Made by a program: the position numbers and the translations under genes. 64,000 bases of DNA. It comes from DASQZK01 sp963732905. Its GTDB lineage: Bacteria; Bacteroidota; Bacteroidia; Bacteroidales; GCA-2748055. Within the stretch, counting starts at the first letter, position 1; every line of letters starts with the position of its first letter. Below, one piece after another: positions 35,805 through 45,340 of the stretch. The DNA lies in the NCBI GenBank assembly GCA_963732905.1, contig CAVTBM010000006.1, positions 372,001 through 436,000 on the forward strand, written 5' to 3'. Below the pieces are notes generated by a model. It was given only the letters and a program-made list of their open reading frames with translations. It was not told the DNA's origin and did not search any database.

Positions 35805-36962
35805 TCAACTGTATTTCCTCATTCTTTTCCACCACCGGTCCGGAATTTCATGGTTGCATGCTCTCTGGTAGTCTTCGTAAGAACAAGCCATGAGAAGGTT
35901 TCTGCCGGTCTCCGGGTCTGCCACGGGAAGTTCGATCCACCAGCGGTCGGTCCTGTTGCTTTTATAAAAAACGATCTGATCGGAAGGGGAATTCATATCG
36001 ATAATAAATTTCTTACTCCCGCCAAACTGAGGTTTTTCCGCCACTTTGAGAGAGAAGCCCTCGATGAAATACCAGGCAGCCTGGGCCGCCAGATGAGAGG
36101 TGTGATTATTCGTATCCTGTCCGGGGCTGATCTCGAAAAAGCCAATGGCCTTGATCCTGTCAGATGCCCCGGCATAACGTGTCATCTGGCACAGATCGTG
36201 ACCGAAGAAACCGTTGGGCGTCGGAATGCTGGCTCCGGGAGCATCCGACTGCCTGACGCAGCTCATATCGATACTGAGGATATCACTGTCTCTCATTACC
36301 GGCTCCATTTCGTGCAGGGATGACCTGACCGCACCAAGCCTGATACTCTCAAATCCCGAATTCTCAAGCTTGTCAAGCATTCTGGTGGGCGTGAAATAAA
36401 GCTGATGACCTATATTAATATAATTGAGCACATCAGACTTATTATCCCTGAATATGGCATCCAGATAATTTTTGGAGCTCAGTTTTTTCCTTCCCACATC
36501 AAAATCGAGCTTGCTGTCGAGAGTGGTCAGATTCCAGAATTTTCCATGTCCGGTAAACGCCAGCGACATCCCGTAGGTCAGATCCTGACTGCCCCCGAAG
36601 ATCACCGGGACAACCTGTTGTGAGATCAGTTCATTAAGAATATCCCTCAGAGCAAAATAGGTGTCGTTAATATTCGGTGTGATTTTCAGGTTTCCCAGGT
36701 CGATGATCTTTACCTTCTTGTTGACGTACCCGAGCATGTATAACTTTTGTCTGATCAGATCGGGAGCCGAAGCCGCACCTTTCACAAAGGCGTTCTTATC
36801 TTCCCGCACACCCATAATGGCAATATCATAACTGCCGGTATCTCTGATTGGCGTGTCGGGAGTATTTATCTTTATGGAATGACTGAAAGTATAGACTTCC
36901 CTGAAAATATTGAAATCAGGTTTTTCAAGACTTACAGGGTCAAAATAATCATTCAGGTCCAT
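35805..36962 (-). CDS. Arginase/formimidoylglutamase-family protein, metal site degenerate
   Basis: Ureohydrolase-fold protein of 385 residues with an extra C-terminal part of about 70 residues. The three metal motifs can be aligned but are damaged. GGDHS reads GGSQD (His replaced by Gln126), DAHxD reads DSKLD at 149-153 (His replaced by Lys151), and SxDxD reads SIDMS at 230-234 (second Asp replaced by Ser234). Asp149, Asp153 and Asp232 remain. Three of six manganese ligands are thus lost and ureohydrolase activity is unlikely. The frame is intact and tightly abuts topA (0 bp), so it is not a decaying gene. Its place before porP-gldKLMN suggests a role tied to the T9SS or to topA. Confidence 0.85.
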   Translation of the reverse strand: MDLNDYFDPVSLEKPDFNIFREVYTFSHSIKINTPDTPIRDTGSYDIAIMGVREDKNAFVKGAASAPDLIRQKLYMLGYVNKKVKIIDLGNLKITPNINDTYFALRDILNELISQQVVPVIFGGSQDLTYGMSLAFTGHGKFWNLTTLDSKLDFDVGRKKLSSKNYLDAIFRDNKSDVLNYINIGHQLYFTPTRMLDKLENSGFESIRLGAVRSSLHEMEPVMRDSDILSIDMSCVRQSDAPGASIPTPNGFFGHDLCQMTRYAGASDRIKAIGFFEISPGQDTNNHTSHLAAQAAWYFIEGFSLKVAEKPQFGGSKKFIIDMNSPSDQIVFYKSNRTDRWWIELPVADPETGRNLLMACSYEDYQRACNHEIPDRWWKRMRKYS

Positions 36963-39263
36963 TTATTTTTTCTTTTTGTCAGCGTTTTGGATGATTTCCC
37001 TGCATTGCTCTTCCGTCAGTTCCTCCGGTTTCGTATTTTTGGGGATCTTGTAGTTCTTTCCTTTGCTGGAGATATAAGGTCCGTACCTCCCGTTCAGCAC
37101 CTCCAGATCCTCAAACACCTTGATTTGCCTGTTCTTTTCCTGCAGTCTTTTTTCTTCGATGAGTTCAATAGCCCTTGCCATTTCGATCTTCATCGGATCG
37201 TCGACTCCCTTCTTAAGGGAGTAGAACTTTGAATTATGACGTACGTAAGGGCCGAAACGTCCGACACCCACCACGACTTCGGTATCTTCATAATTTCCCA
37301 GCGCCCTGGGCAGCTTAAACAGTTCCAGGGCTTCTTCCAGGGTAATGGTCTCAATGCTTTGCCCTTTCAGAAGGCTGGCAAACTTCGGCTTTTCCTCGTC
37401 TGAAGCTTCCCCGATCTGGACAACAGGGCCGTAACGTCCGATCTTGACGAACACATTTTTACCTGATTTAGGATCTGTTCCCAGCACTTTCTCCCCTTTT
37501 GCCTTCTCCCCGGTCTCCTCGGTATGGTCCACGATAATATGGAAAGGTTTATAGAAATGATCGATCATCTCGGTCCACTCCAGGGCACCATCGGCAATCC
37601 GGTCAAATTCTTCCTCAACGGACGCGGTAAAATTGTAATCCATAATATTCCCGAAGTACTGCTCAAGAAAATTATTGACAATGGTACCTATATCCGTAGG
37701 AAACAACTTGGCTTTCTCATAGCCGTAATTTTCCTGTTTGGTAGTTTTTTCAATCTTATCCTTCCGGAGCGTGATCAGGGCATAACTCCGGGTTTCTCCC
37801 GGGCGGTCTTCCTTCACCACATAGCCACGCTGCTGAATGGTCGAAATGGTCGGCGCGTATGTTGACGGCCTTCCTATCCCAAGTTCTTCAAGCTTTTTGA
37901 CGAGGCTGGCTTCGGTATACCTCGGCAGATGACTGGTAAACTTTTCGGTAGCTTCAATATGATCCAACAGGAGGCCGTCATGCGGCTTTAACGGGGGTAA
38001 AAGACCCCTGGTTTCTTCTTCCGTCTCATCATCACTCGACTCCATATATACTTTCAGGAATCCGTCAAATTTCAGAACTTCCCCCGTAGCTAAGAAAAGA
38101 TCCGTGGTTTTGTCATTATTAATCCTGATGGTCGTCTTCTCAAGAAGGGCATCGCTCATCTGTGACGCGACGGATCTTTTCCAGATCAGTTCGTACAACC
38201 GTTTCTCCTGGCTGGTTCCTGAAATCGTACTGTTTTCCATGTAGGTGGGCCGGATTGCTTCATGGGCTTCCTGTGCACCTTTTGTTTTCGTCGTAAACTG
38301 GCGGGTTTTAAGATATTCCTTCCCGAAATCTTTCTCTATCACGGAAGCGGCGGCCGAGATGGCGGTAGCGGACAGGTTTACCGAATCCGTTCTCATATAA
38401 GTGATTTTCCCGCTTTCATAAAGGCGCTGGGCAATAACCATGGTCTGCGACACAGAGTACCCAAGCTTCCTGCTGGCTTCCTGCTGTAAAGTAGATGTGG
38501 TAAACGGTGGTGGGGGTGACTTCTTAGTTGGCTTTTGGGTTACATCAAGAACGCTGAAATTCCCTCCCATTATTTTTTGAAGAAATCCGGTCGTAGCATC
38601 AGCATCACCCAGGCGCTTATCGAGTTCGGCCGTCAGCGTGACGGTTTTACCCTGGTTGTCACTGACGATGAAAAGAGCGTTTACGCGGAAGGAGGATGAA
38701 GTCCTGAAAGTTTTGATCTCCCTCTCACGCTCAACAATAAGTTTTACAGCTACTGACTGCACTCTCCCTGCAGAAAGCGACGGTTTGATCTTTTTCCAGA
38801 GGATAGGAGATATTTCAAAACCGACAATTCTGTCGAGGATCCTCCTGGCCTGCTGCGCATCAACGAGATGGTTATCGATGTGCCGTGGATTTTTTATGGC
38901 ATTCAGAATAGCGTCTTTAGTGATTTCATGGAAAACGATGCGCCTGGTTTTCTCCTTGTTCAGATTAAGGACTTCATAAAGATGCCATGCAATCGCTTCC
39001 CCCTCACGGTCTTCATCAGATGCCAGCCAGACAGTGCCTGCCTCCTTCGAAAGCTTTTTCAGTTCATCAACGACTTTTTTCTTGTCGGGCGGTACAATAT
39101 ATTCCGGTTTATAATTGTTTTTAAGGTCGATGCCGAGATTTTTCTTTGACAGATCACGAATGTGTCCGAAACTGGATTTGACGAGGAAATCCTTACCAAG
39201 GAACTTTTCTATGGTTTTCGCCTTTGCCGGCGATTCTACGATAACAAGGTTTTCTTCCTTCAT
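36963..39263 (-). CDS. topA: DNA topoisomerase I
   Basis: Type IA topoisomerase that relaxes negative supercoils, 766 residues. The Toprim domain has Glu10 (VESPAKAKTIEK) and the acidic DEDREGE cluster at 83-89. The active-site tyrosine is Tyr289 in KITYMRTDSVNLS. The C-terminus has no four-cysteine zinc ribbons; instead three Topo C-terminal repeats with RYGPVVQ, RFGPYVR and RYGPYIS cores are seen, as in other Bacteroidota enzymes. It leads the minus-strand run into the arginase-like gene and the T9SS genes. Confidence 0.96.
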   Translation of the reverse strand: MKEENLVIVESPAKAKTIEKFLGKDFLVKSSFGHIRDLSKKNLGIDLKNNYKPEYIVPPDKKKVVDELKKLSKEAGTVWLASDEDREGEAIAWHLYEVLNLNKEKTRRIVFHEITKDAILNAIKNPRHIDNHLVDAQQARRILDRIVGFEISPILWKKIKPSLSAGRVQSVAVKLIVEREREIKTFRTSSSFRVNALFIVSDNQGKTVTLTAELDKRLGDADATTGFLQKIMGGNFSVLDVTQKPTKKSPPPPFTTSTLQQEASRKLGYSVSQTMVIAQRLYESGKITYMRTDSVNLSATAISAAASVIEKDFGKEYLKTRQFTTKTKGAQEAHEAIRPTYMENSTISGTSQEKRLYELIWKRSVASQMSDALLEKTTIRINNDKTTDLFLATGEVLKFDGFLKVYMESSDDETEEETRGLLPPLKPHDGLLLDHIEATEKFTSHLPRYTEASLVKKLEELGIGRPSTYAPTISTIQQRGYVVKEDRPGETRSYALITLRKDKIEKTTKQENYGYEKAKLFPTDIGTIVNNFLEQYFGNIMDYNFTASVEEEFDRIADGALEWTEMIDHFYKPFHIIVDHTEETGEKAKGEKVLGTDPKSGKNVFVKIGRYGPVVQIGEASDEEKPKFASLLKGQSIETITLEEALELFKLPRALGNYEDTEVVVGVGRFGPYVRHNSKFYSLKKGVDDPMKIEMARAIELIEEKRLQEKNRQIKVFEDLEVLNGRYGPYISSKGKNYKIPKNTKPEELTEEQCREIIQNADKKKK

Positions 39264-39297
39264 ATATCAGACTCCTTCATGTGGTGATTAAAACCTG

Positions 39298-39329
39298 CAA
39301 AGTAAATTAAAACATCCGCATAGTTCAAA
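39298..39329 (-). promoter_or_regulatory. Putative topA promoter
   Basis: On the minus strand a TTTG -33 element (39326-39329) is followed after 20 bases by TTACTTTG (39298-39305), one mismatch from TAnnTTTG, about 35 bases before the topA start. Confidence 0.4.
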
Positions 39330-39330
39330 T

Positions 39331-39358
39331 TTTGATAATAAAATTATTGCTATTTTTG
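39331..39358 (+). promoter_or_regulatory. Putative promoter of the class A PBP gene
   Basis: TTTG at 39331-39334 is followed after 16 bases by TATTTTTG (39351-39358), an exact TAnnTTTG match, 19 bases before the ATG at 39378. Spacing is slightly short. It overlaps the divergent topA promoter region. Confidence 0.5.
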
Positions 39359-39377
39359 CTGCAAACCTGAAAATAAC

Positions 39378-41735
39378 ATGGCTTCAGAAAACAATCGTAA
39401 AAAATTATATCTCAGGATTTTCTGGGCTCTCATCCTCACACCCATCCTTTGTATTATATTATTGTTCGTCCTTATATCCCATGGGAAATTCGGAGAACTC
39501 CCCACATTTGAACAACTGGAAAATCCGGAAAATAACCTTGCTTCTGAAATATTTACGGAAGATAATCAACTCCTGGGGAAATATTATATTGCCAACCGGT
39601 CATTCATTTATTTTGAGGACCTGTCTCCCTATGTTGTTCACGCTCTCATTGCCACGGAAGATATCAGGTTTGAAAAACATTCAGGCATTGACGTGCGGGG
39701 GTTGTTCAGGGTGATGTTGAAAACCATCCTGGGAGGACAGAATGCCGGTGGCGGAAGCACCCTTACACAGCAGCTGGCCAAAAACCTTTTCAATACCCGT
39801 GATAACCAGGTACGTGGCGGGTTGTGGCAGCTCCCCAGGCTCGTCCTGGTAAAATTCAAGGAATGGAACACCGCGGTGAGGCTGGAACGGTACTATACCA
39901 AAAAAGAAATACTGGTGATGTATCTTAATACGGTCACCTTCGGTCATGAAGCCTTTGGGATCAAATCCGCAGCACGCATGTTTTTCAATACCACTCCGGA
40001 TTCATTGAACCTGCAGCAGAGTGCTGACCTGGTTGGGCTTCTGAAAGCTCCTTCCGGTTACAGCCCGGTTCTTCATCCTGAAAATTCTGTCAGGCGCCGT
40101 AATGTTGTCCTCAGCCAGATGGAAAAATATGGTTTCATCTCTTCTGAAGTAATGGATTCGGTAATGCAGCTGCCCCTGATCACCGATTTTAATGTTGAAA
40201 GTCATACCACAGGACTGGCTACCCACTTCCGTACCTTTATCAGAGAAACCCTGAAAGCTTCCAAACCGGTAAGAAGTGACTACTACTCATACGCCACTTT
40301 TAAAGAAGACTCAGCACAATGGGAGAATGATCCCCTGTACGGATGGGCCAATAAAAATTTCAAACCCGACGGTACACCTTATAATATATTCACCGACGGT
40401 CTGAAAATTTATACCACCATCGATTCCCGCATTCAGGAATATGCCGAGGAAGCAGTCAGTCAGCATCTCGGAGGCCTGCTGCAGAAGGAGTTTTTCCAGG
40501 AAAAGAAGGGACAACCCAATGCCCCTTTTTCCAGGGATTTAACCCAGAAGGAAATCAATAACATCATGATGGAAGCCCTGAGGCGCACAGACCGTTACCG
40601 GGTACTCAGGTCAGTCGGTATGCCTATGGATTCGATCCTGAGAGATTTCAAGACACCGCGGCAGATGCAGGTTTTTTCGTGGAACGGGGATATCGATACC
40701 GTCATGACACCCTTCGACTCCATCCGGTACTATAAATACTTTCTCCGTACCGGGGTGATGGCCATGGATCCCACAACCGGCCATGTCAAAGCGTATGTCG
40801 GAGACCACCATATCAAGTATTTCAAGTACGATCACGTTACCCAGGGGAAACGACAGGTGGGCTCAACCATCAAACCGTTTTTATATACCCTGGCGATGCA
40901 GGAAAACTATAAACCCTGCGACCTGGTATCTAATGTACCTGTTTCGTTTATGGATCATGACTCACTATGGACACCAAGAAATTCGGGTCACTTTGAGATG
41001 GAAGGCAAACAGGTCACCCTTGAATGGGGACTGGCCACTTCTGCAAACTATATCGCCGCCTGGCTGGTCAAACGATTTAACCCCCAGGCCGTGGTGGATG
41101 TCATCAAAAAAATGGGCGTCAGCAGCCACATTGATGCTGTACCTTCCGTTATTTACGGTACTTCAGATATCTCGCTGAAGGAGATGGTAGGGGCTTTCAA
41201 CACCTTTTCCAACAAGGGGGTGTATATCGAGCCACTCTATGTCACTAAAATAACCGACCGCTTTGGGAATGTGATCTCCGAATTCCATCCGAAAGAGGAA
41301 GAAGCCATCAGCGAAAAGACAGCCTATCTTATGGTAAAGATGCTTGATAATGTTGTTAACAGGGGAACAGGTCACTGGTTACGCTCCAGGTTTAACCTTA
41401 CTGCCGAAATGGGAGGGAAAACCGGTACAACTCAAAATCAGTCTGACGGATGGTATATCGGCATCGCTCCTCACCTGACCGCCGGTGTATGGGTAGGCGC
41501 GGAGGACCGCTCAGTGCATTTTTCCGGCATCGACAAGGGGCAGGGAGCCTATATGGCCCTGCCAATTTACGCCTATCTTATGCAAAAAGTGTATGCCGAT
41601 TCAACCCTGCACATCACCCAGGACGATATTTTTGAAAGACCGGCTAATTTCAACATCAACCTGAACTGCCCCGATGTTGAAAAAGATGCCGGCGTGATCC
41701 GGTCCAATACCTTTGATGAACCGGAAGAATTTTAG
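39378..41735 (+). CDS. Class A penicillin-binding protein (PBP1a-like)
   Basis: Bifunctional peptidoglycan synthase of 785 residues. One N-terminal transmembrane helix (about 12-35) precedes the glycosyltransferase domain, with catalytic Glu94 in ATEDIRFEKHSGIDVRG and the GGSTLTQQLAKNLF motif. The transpeptidase domain has Ser496 in GSTIKPF (SxxK), TSANY (SxN) and KTGTT with Lys681. It acts on the periplasmic face of the inner membrane. It is transcribed alone, divergent from topA and convergent with the ABC ATPase gene. Confidence 0.95.
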   Translation: MASENNRKKLYLRIFWALILTPILCIILLFVLISHGKFGELPTFEQLENPENNLASEIFTEDNQLLGKYYIANRSFIYFEDLSPYVVHALIATEDIRFEKHSGIDVRGLFRVMLKTILGGQNAGGGSTLTQQLAKNLFNTRDNQVRGGLWQLPRLVLVKFKEWNTAVRLERYYTKKEILVMYLNTVTFGHEAFGIKSAARMFFNTTPDSLNLQQSADLVGLLKAPSGYSPVLHPENSVRRRNVVLSQMEKYGFISSEVMDSVMQLPLITDFNVESHTTGLATHFRTFIRETLKASKPVRSDYYSYATFKEDSAQWENDPLYGWANKNFKPDGTPYNIFTDGLKIYTTIDSRIQEYAEEAVSQHLGGLLQKEFFQEKKGQPNAPFSRDLTQKEINNIMMEALRRTDRYRVLRSVGMPMDSILRDFKTPRQMQVFSWNGDIDTVMTPFDSIRYYKYFLRTGVMAMDPTTGHVKAYVGDHHIKYFKYDHVTQGKRQVGSTIKPFLYTLAMQENYKPCDLVSNVPVSFMDHDSLWTPRNSGHFEMEGKQVTLEWGLATSANYIAAWLVKRFNPQAVVDVIKKMGVSSHIDAVPSVIYGTSDISLKEMVGAFNTFSNKGVYIEPLYVTKITDRFGNVISEFHPKEEEAISEKTAYLMVKMLDNVVNRGTGHWLRSRFNLTAEMGGKTGTTQNQSDGWYIGIAPHLTAGVWVGAEDRSVHFSGIDKGQGAYMALPIYAYLMQKVYADSTLHITQDDIFERPANFNINLNCPDVEKDAGVIRSNTFDEPEEF

Positions 41736-41763
41736 TGTTACATTACCTGCAACAGGGATATTC

Positions 41764-41779
41764 AGGATTCCGGAATCCT
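41764..41779. repeat. 16-bp perfect palindrome at a convergent gene junction
   Basis: AGGATTCCGGAATCCT is its own reverse complement and lies between the convergent stops of the PBP gene and the ABC ATPase gene. It could help end transcription, but there is no loop or T-run. Confidence 0.35.
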
Positions 41780-41780
41780 C

Positions 41781-43493
41781 TTACGGGATTAACCCGGTAC
41801 CGGCTCTTCCGGGCACAGACATGATCAGGTTGCGTGTGTAAGGCGAGGATGGATTCCTGTAAATCCGGTCCGGATCCCCCGTCTCTTCAATATGACCGTC
41901 CTTCATTACGATGATGCGATCCGACATGTATTTCACCACAGCCAGGTCGTGAGAAATAAAAATATAACTCAGCCCGAAATCCCGTTTCAGGTCATTGAGA
42001 AGATTCAGGATCTGCGCCTGTACCGAAACGTCGAGCGCCGAAACGGATTCATCCAGGATTAAAAATTCAGGATGAGTTGCCAGTGCACGTGCAATGCCAA
42101 TGCGCTGTCGTTGTCCGCCTGAAAATTCATGCGGGTACCTTGAAGCAGCATTCCCAGGCAGCTCTGCACTCCTTAGCAGCTCATACATCCGGGTCGTCCG
42201 TTCCTTTTTTGACATAGACGGAAAATGGACGTTCATAACCTCCATGATCATTCCTCCAACAGTCATCCTGGGGTTCAGTGATGAGTAGGGATCCTGAAAG
42301 ACCACCTGGACTTTCTGTCTGAAATGTTTCAGTTCCCTGCCATGCATCGAGGCTATGGATTTACCGCTATAGAAAATATCCCCGTGTTGTTGACGGATGA
42401 GCTGCAGTATCGTCATGCCGAGTGTCGTTTTCCCACAACCTGATTCACCCACCAGACCCAGAGTCTCGCCTTTTGCAACATCAAGACTTACATTGTCAAC
42501 CGCTTTTATGGTTTCCTTAGCGGATCCAAACAGAGATAACGACCTCTTGTAGTGCACACTCAGATTTCTGACCGACAGGAGGATTTCTTTTTTTTCCGAT
42601 GGATTCCGTTGTGGACGGCTGCCGGGCCGGGGTTCCGGCGCCTTTTCCCCGCTATGCCTCTCAAAATCCTCAATGGTAAGCAACCTTTCCGGCCGCCTGT
42701 CCAGCGGCGGCTGACAGGCCAGCAGTCCCCTGGTGTATGGCATTTCCGGACTCGAAAGAAGGGTCTTACCTGTATTCATTTCGACGATCCCACCATTTCG
42801 CATCACGATGATCTCCCCGGCAATTTCCCCGATCAGCCTGAGATCATGTGAGATAAAAATGACCGTGATCCCTGTTTCCTCCTGTAATTCGCGGATCAGG
42901 TCCACGATTTTTCTCTGCACAGTCACATCGAGAGCTGTCGTGGGTTCATCGGCAATCAGGATCTCAGGTCCGGCGGCAAGTGCCATAGCAATCATGATCC
43001 TCTGTCTTTGTCCGCCGGAAAGCTCGTGAGGATAAGATTTGAATATCCCGTCGATCCTGGGAAGTTTCACCAGTTCAAACAGGCCTTTTATTCTGGAAGT
43101 ACGCTCCGCTTCATTCATATCCGTATGTGCATGGAGCACTTCATCAACCTGCCTGCCGCATTTCATCGATGGGTTCAGGGAAGTCATCGGTTCCTGGAAA
43201 ATCATGGATATACGTCTGCCCCTCAGGTTGTTCATTTCATGCCTGCGGAGCTTAAGAATATCCGTTTCCACCCCGTCTGCACTGAACACGATCTCACCTT
43301 CACTTACCTTTAGGGCCGGAGGAAGAAGCCCCATAATGGTCAGGGCCGTCACGGACTTACCTGATCCGGATTCACCGACAATGCCGGTAACCATTCCCCT
43401 CTGTATCCCGAAATTCAAATCGTTCAGTATCGTGGATGGGCCATTGTGACTCCCGACCGACAGATGTCTGATGGATAAAATGGGCTTATTCAT
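41781..43493 (-). CDS. Peptide/nickel-type ABC transporter, fused ATPase (DppD-DppF-like)
   Basis: Two oligopeptide-type ATPase domains in one chain of 570 residues, as in E. coli YejF. Domain 1 (about 1-265) has Walker A GESGSGKS and signature LSGGQRQRIMIAMALA. Domain 2 (about 305-560) has Walker A GESGCGKT and signature FSGGQRQRIGIARALA. Each half has its own Walker B (ILIADEPTTALD; LILDESVSALD). No permease or binding-protein gene is nearby, so it must work with subunits encoded elsewhere. It overlaps the upstream unknown gene by 8 bp. Confidence 0.93.
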   Translation of the reverse strand: MNKPILSIRHLSVGSHNGPSTILNDLNFGIQRGMVTGIVGESGSGKSVTALTIMGLLPPALKVSEGEIVFSADGVETDILKLRRHEMNNLRGRRISMIFQEPMTSLNPSMKCGRQVDEVLHAHTDMNEAERTSRIKGLFELVKLPRIDGIFKSYPHELSGGQRQRIMIAMALAAGPEILIADEPTTALDVTVQRKIVDLIRELQEETGITVIFISHDLRLIGEIAGEIIVMRNGGIVEMNTGKTLLSSPEMPYTRGLLACQPPLDRRPERLLTIEDFERHSGEKAPEPRPGSRPQRNPSEKKEILLSVRNLSVHYKRSLSLFGSAKETIKAVDNVSLDVAKGETLGLVGESGCGKTTLGMTILQLIRQQHGDIFYSGKSIASMHGRELKHFRQKVQVVFQDPYSSLNPRMTVGGMIMEVMNVHFPSMSKKERTTRMYELLRSAELPGNAASRYPHEFSGGQRQRIGIARALATHPEFLILDESVSALDVSVQAQILNLLNDLKRDFGLSYIFISHDLAVVKYMSDRIIVMKDGHIEETGDPDRIYRNPSSPYTRNLIMSVPGRAGTGLIP

Positions 43494-43956
43494 ACTTGTC
43501 TTTTCTTCTCAGGACTACTTTGTTGTCTTCTCCCACAACATCCCAAACCTCCATGTCAACCACTCTCAGGGCAGTCCTCAAATACAGCCTGGTCCGGATA
43601 CTGACAGGAGGCGGATCATTCCTTGCTTTGAATTCTCCTGAAAACTCATAACTGTTTGAGTAGGGATGATTTTCATGATAGATCCGGATAATTTCTATGA
43701 TCGTACTGATAATCGGGAACACCTCCCCCCGGTTGGTCTCTGAATATTCATCCTCATAGTCTTCAGATATTACACTGAAATTAAGAATGTTTCCCAGGTA
43801 GTTGTTTTTCTTTTTACCGAAGGTTACCTGGTATACAAGTCCGCTTTCGGTCTCAAAATAATACGATTCTCCGGAAAGGATTTCCGGCCGGCGTATGTCA
43901 TACACTTTGGTGGCTGGCTTATAATCGTCTTTTAAAAGAGGTCCTCCTCGCATCAT
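43486..43956 (-). CDS. Uncharacterised protein, coupled to ABC ATPase gene
   Basis: I do not recognise this 156-residue protein. It is soluble, charged, without signal peptide or membrane helix, and opens with DYKPATKVYDIRRPE. A middle part (VFPIISTIIEIIRIYHENHP) and a late RTRLYLRTALR stretch faintly recall DUF6934-type proteins, but this is too weak to use. It ends 8 bp inside the ABC ATPase gene and begins 17 bp after radA stops, so it is likely co-expressed with both. A second ATG three bases downstream is possible. Confidence 0.7.
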   Translation of the reverse strand: MMRGGPLLKDDYKPATKVYDIRRPEILSGESYYFETESGLVYQVTFGKKKNNYLGNILNFSVISEDYEDEYSETNRGEVFPIISTIIEIIRIYHENHPYSNSYEFSGEFKARNDPPPVSIRTRLYLRTALRVVDMEVWDVVGEDNKVVLRRKDKYE

Positions 43957-43972
43957 TCAAATTATTACCGGC

Positions 43973-45340
43973 TTATCCGAAAAGTGACCGGGGAATTTCT
44001 TGTACTTTGGAAACAAAGGTGATATCAATTTTGAACCGGTCAAAATCAATGCCCTTTTTACTGTATTTTGAAATGAACATTCGCTTAAACCCAAGTTTTT
44101 CGGCTTCAGAGAGGCGTTGTTCGAGGCGGTTTACCGGTCTGATCTCTCCGGAAAGGCCCAGCTCACCGGCAAAACAGGTGCCATATGGTATCGCGATATC
44201 CGTTGCCGAGGAAAGAACAGCCGAAACCACTCCGAGATCAATGGCCGGATCATCAACACGAATACCACCTGCGATATTAAGAAAAACATCCTTGGCAATG
44301 AATTTAATCCCGGCCCGCTTTTCAAGAACGGCAAGGAGCATACTCAAACGACGGAGATCGAATCCCGTAGCAGAACGCTGAGGGGTGGCATAAGCTGATG
44401 TGCCCACCAGGGCCTGAACTTCTATAAGCAGTGGCCTTATCCCTTCAAGTGTGGCCGAAACTGCTACGCCGCTCAGTTTATCGGGATTCTGGCTTATGAG
44501 AATTTCCGATGGATTGAGGATCTCCCTGAGCCCGTCGCCCTGCATTTCATAAACTCCGATCTCCGAGGTAGATCCGAAGCGGTTCTTCACCGAACGGAGA
44601 ATACGATACATGTAATTCTGGTCGCCTTCAAACTGTAAAACAGTGTCGACAATATGCTCCAGTATTTTCGGCCCGGCCAGCGAACCATCCTTGGTGATAT
44701 GACCGATGAGTATGACCGGGATTTGGCTTTGCTTGGAAAATTTCAGCAACCGCGCCGCACATTCCCTGACCTGGGAGACGCTACCCGGCGATGATTCTGC
44801 CACATCGGAATGAAGGGTCTGTATGGAATCCACAATAATCAGTCCCGGCTGCCCGGCATGAGCAATGTTCAGTATACTTTCCAGATGGGTCTCGGTGTAG
44901 ATCATGCAATCACTGTCCTTCAGGTTCCCAAGACGTTCAGCCCGCAACCGTGTCTGTTGCGCACTTTCCTCACCTGACACATAGAGCGTTTTTACCTGTT
45001 TCATCATCAGTGCGATCTGCAGTGCCAGTGTGGACTTGCCAATCCCGGGTTCACCACCTATCAGGATGAGCGACCCGGGCACGATCCCGCCGCCAAGGAC
45101 CCTGTTGAATTCGCCGTTCCGTGTATCGATTCTCACGGTATGCTGTATATCAATATCCCTGAGAAGTTCAGGTGCCGACCTTTCACCATCGTCACTTCCG
45201 AACATCCTCTCTTTTTTGCCGGTGGAAATGATCTCTTCAACGTACGTGTTCCACTGGCCGCATGAAGGACATCTCCCGATCCATTTGGGGGAATCGGTAC
45301 CACAGTTCTGACAGACGTAAACGGTTTTTGTCTTTGCCAT
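43973..45340 (-). CDS. radA: DNA repair protein RadA
   Basis: RecA-like helicase that helps process recombination intermediates, 455 residues. The N-terminal zinc finger has Cys10, Cys13, Cys24 and Cys27. The ATPase core has Walker A GGEPGIGKST, the RadA-specific KNRFG motif (VKNRFGSTSEIGVYEM), and the C-terminal Lon-protease-like domain (GGIRVDDPAIDLGVVSAVLSS region). Gene order here is unknown gene, radA, then rfaE2 further upstream with a 354 bp gap. Confidence 0.96.
   Translation of the reverse strand: MAKTKTVYVCQNCGTDSPKWIGRCPSCGQWNTYVEEIISTGKKERMFGSDDGERSAPELLRDIDIQHTVRIDTRNGEFNRVLGGGIVPGSLILIGGEPGIGKSTLALQIALMMKQVKTLYVSGEESAQQTRLRAERLGNLKDSDCMIYTETHLESILNIAHAGQPGLIIVDSIQTLHSDVAESSPGSVSQVRECAARLLKFSKQSQIPVILIGHITKDGSLAGPKILEHIVDTVLQFEGDQNYMYRILRSVKNRFGSTSEIGVYEMQGDGLREILNPSEILISQNPDKLSGVAVSATLEGIRPLLIEVQALVGTSAYATPQRSATGFDLRRLSMLLAVLEKRAGIKFIAKDVFLNIAGGIRVDDPAIDLGVVSAVLSSATDIAIPYGTCFAGELGLSGEIRPVNRLEQRLSEAEKLGFKRMFISKYSKKGIDFDRFKIDITFVSKVQEIPRSLFG

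Noticed and set aside
35628..36323. 231-codon open frame on the plus strand
   Set aside because: It lies antisense to the arginase-like gene, which has clear family similarity; the plus-strand translation shows no motif.
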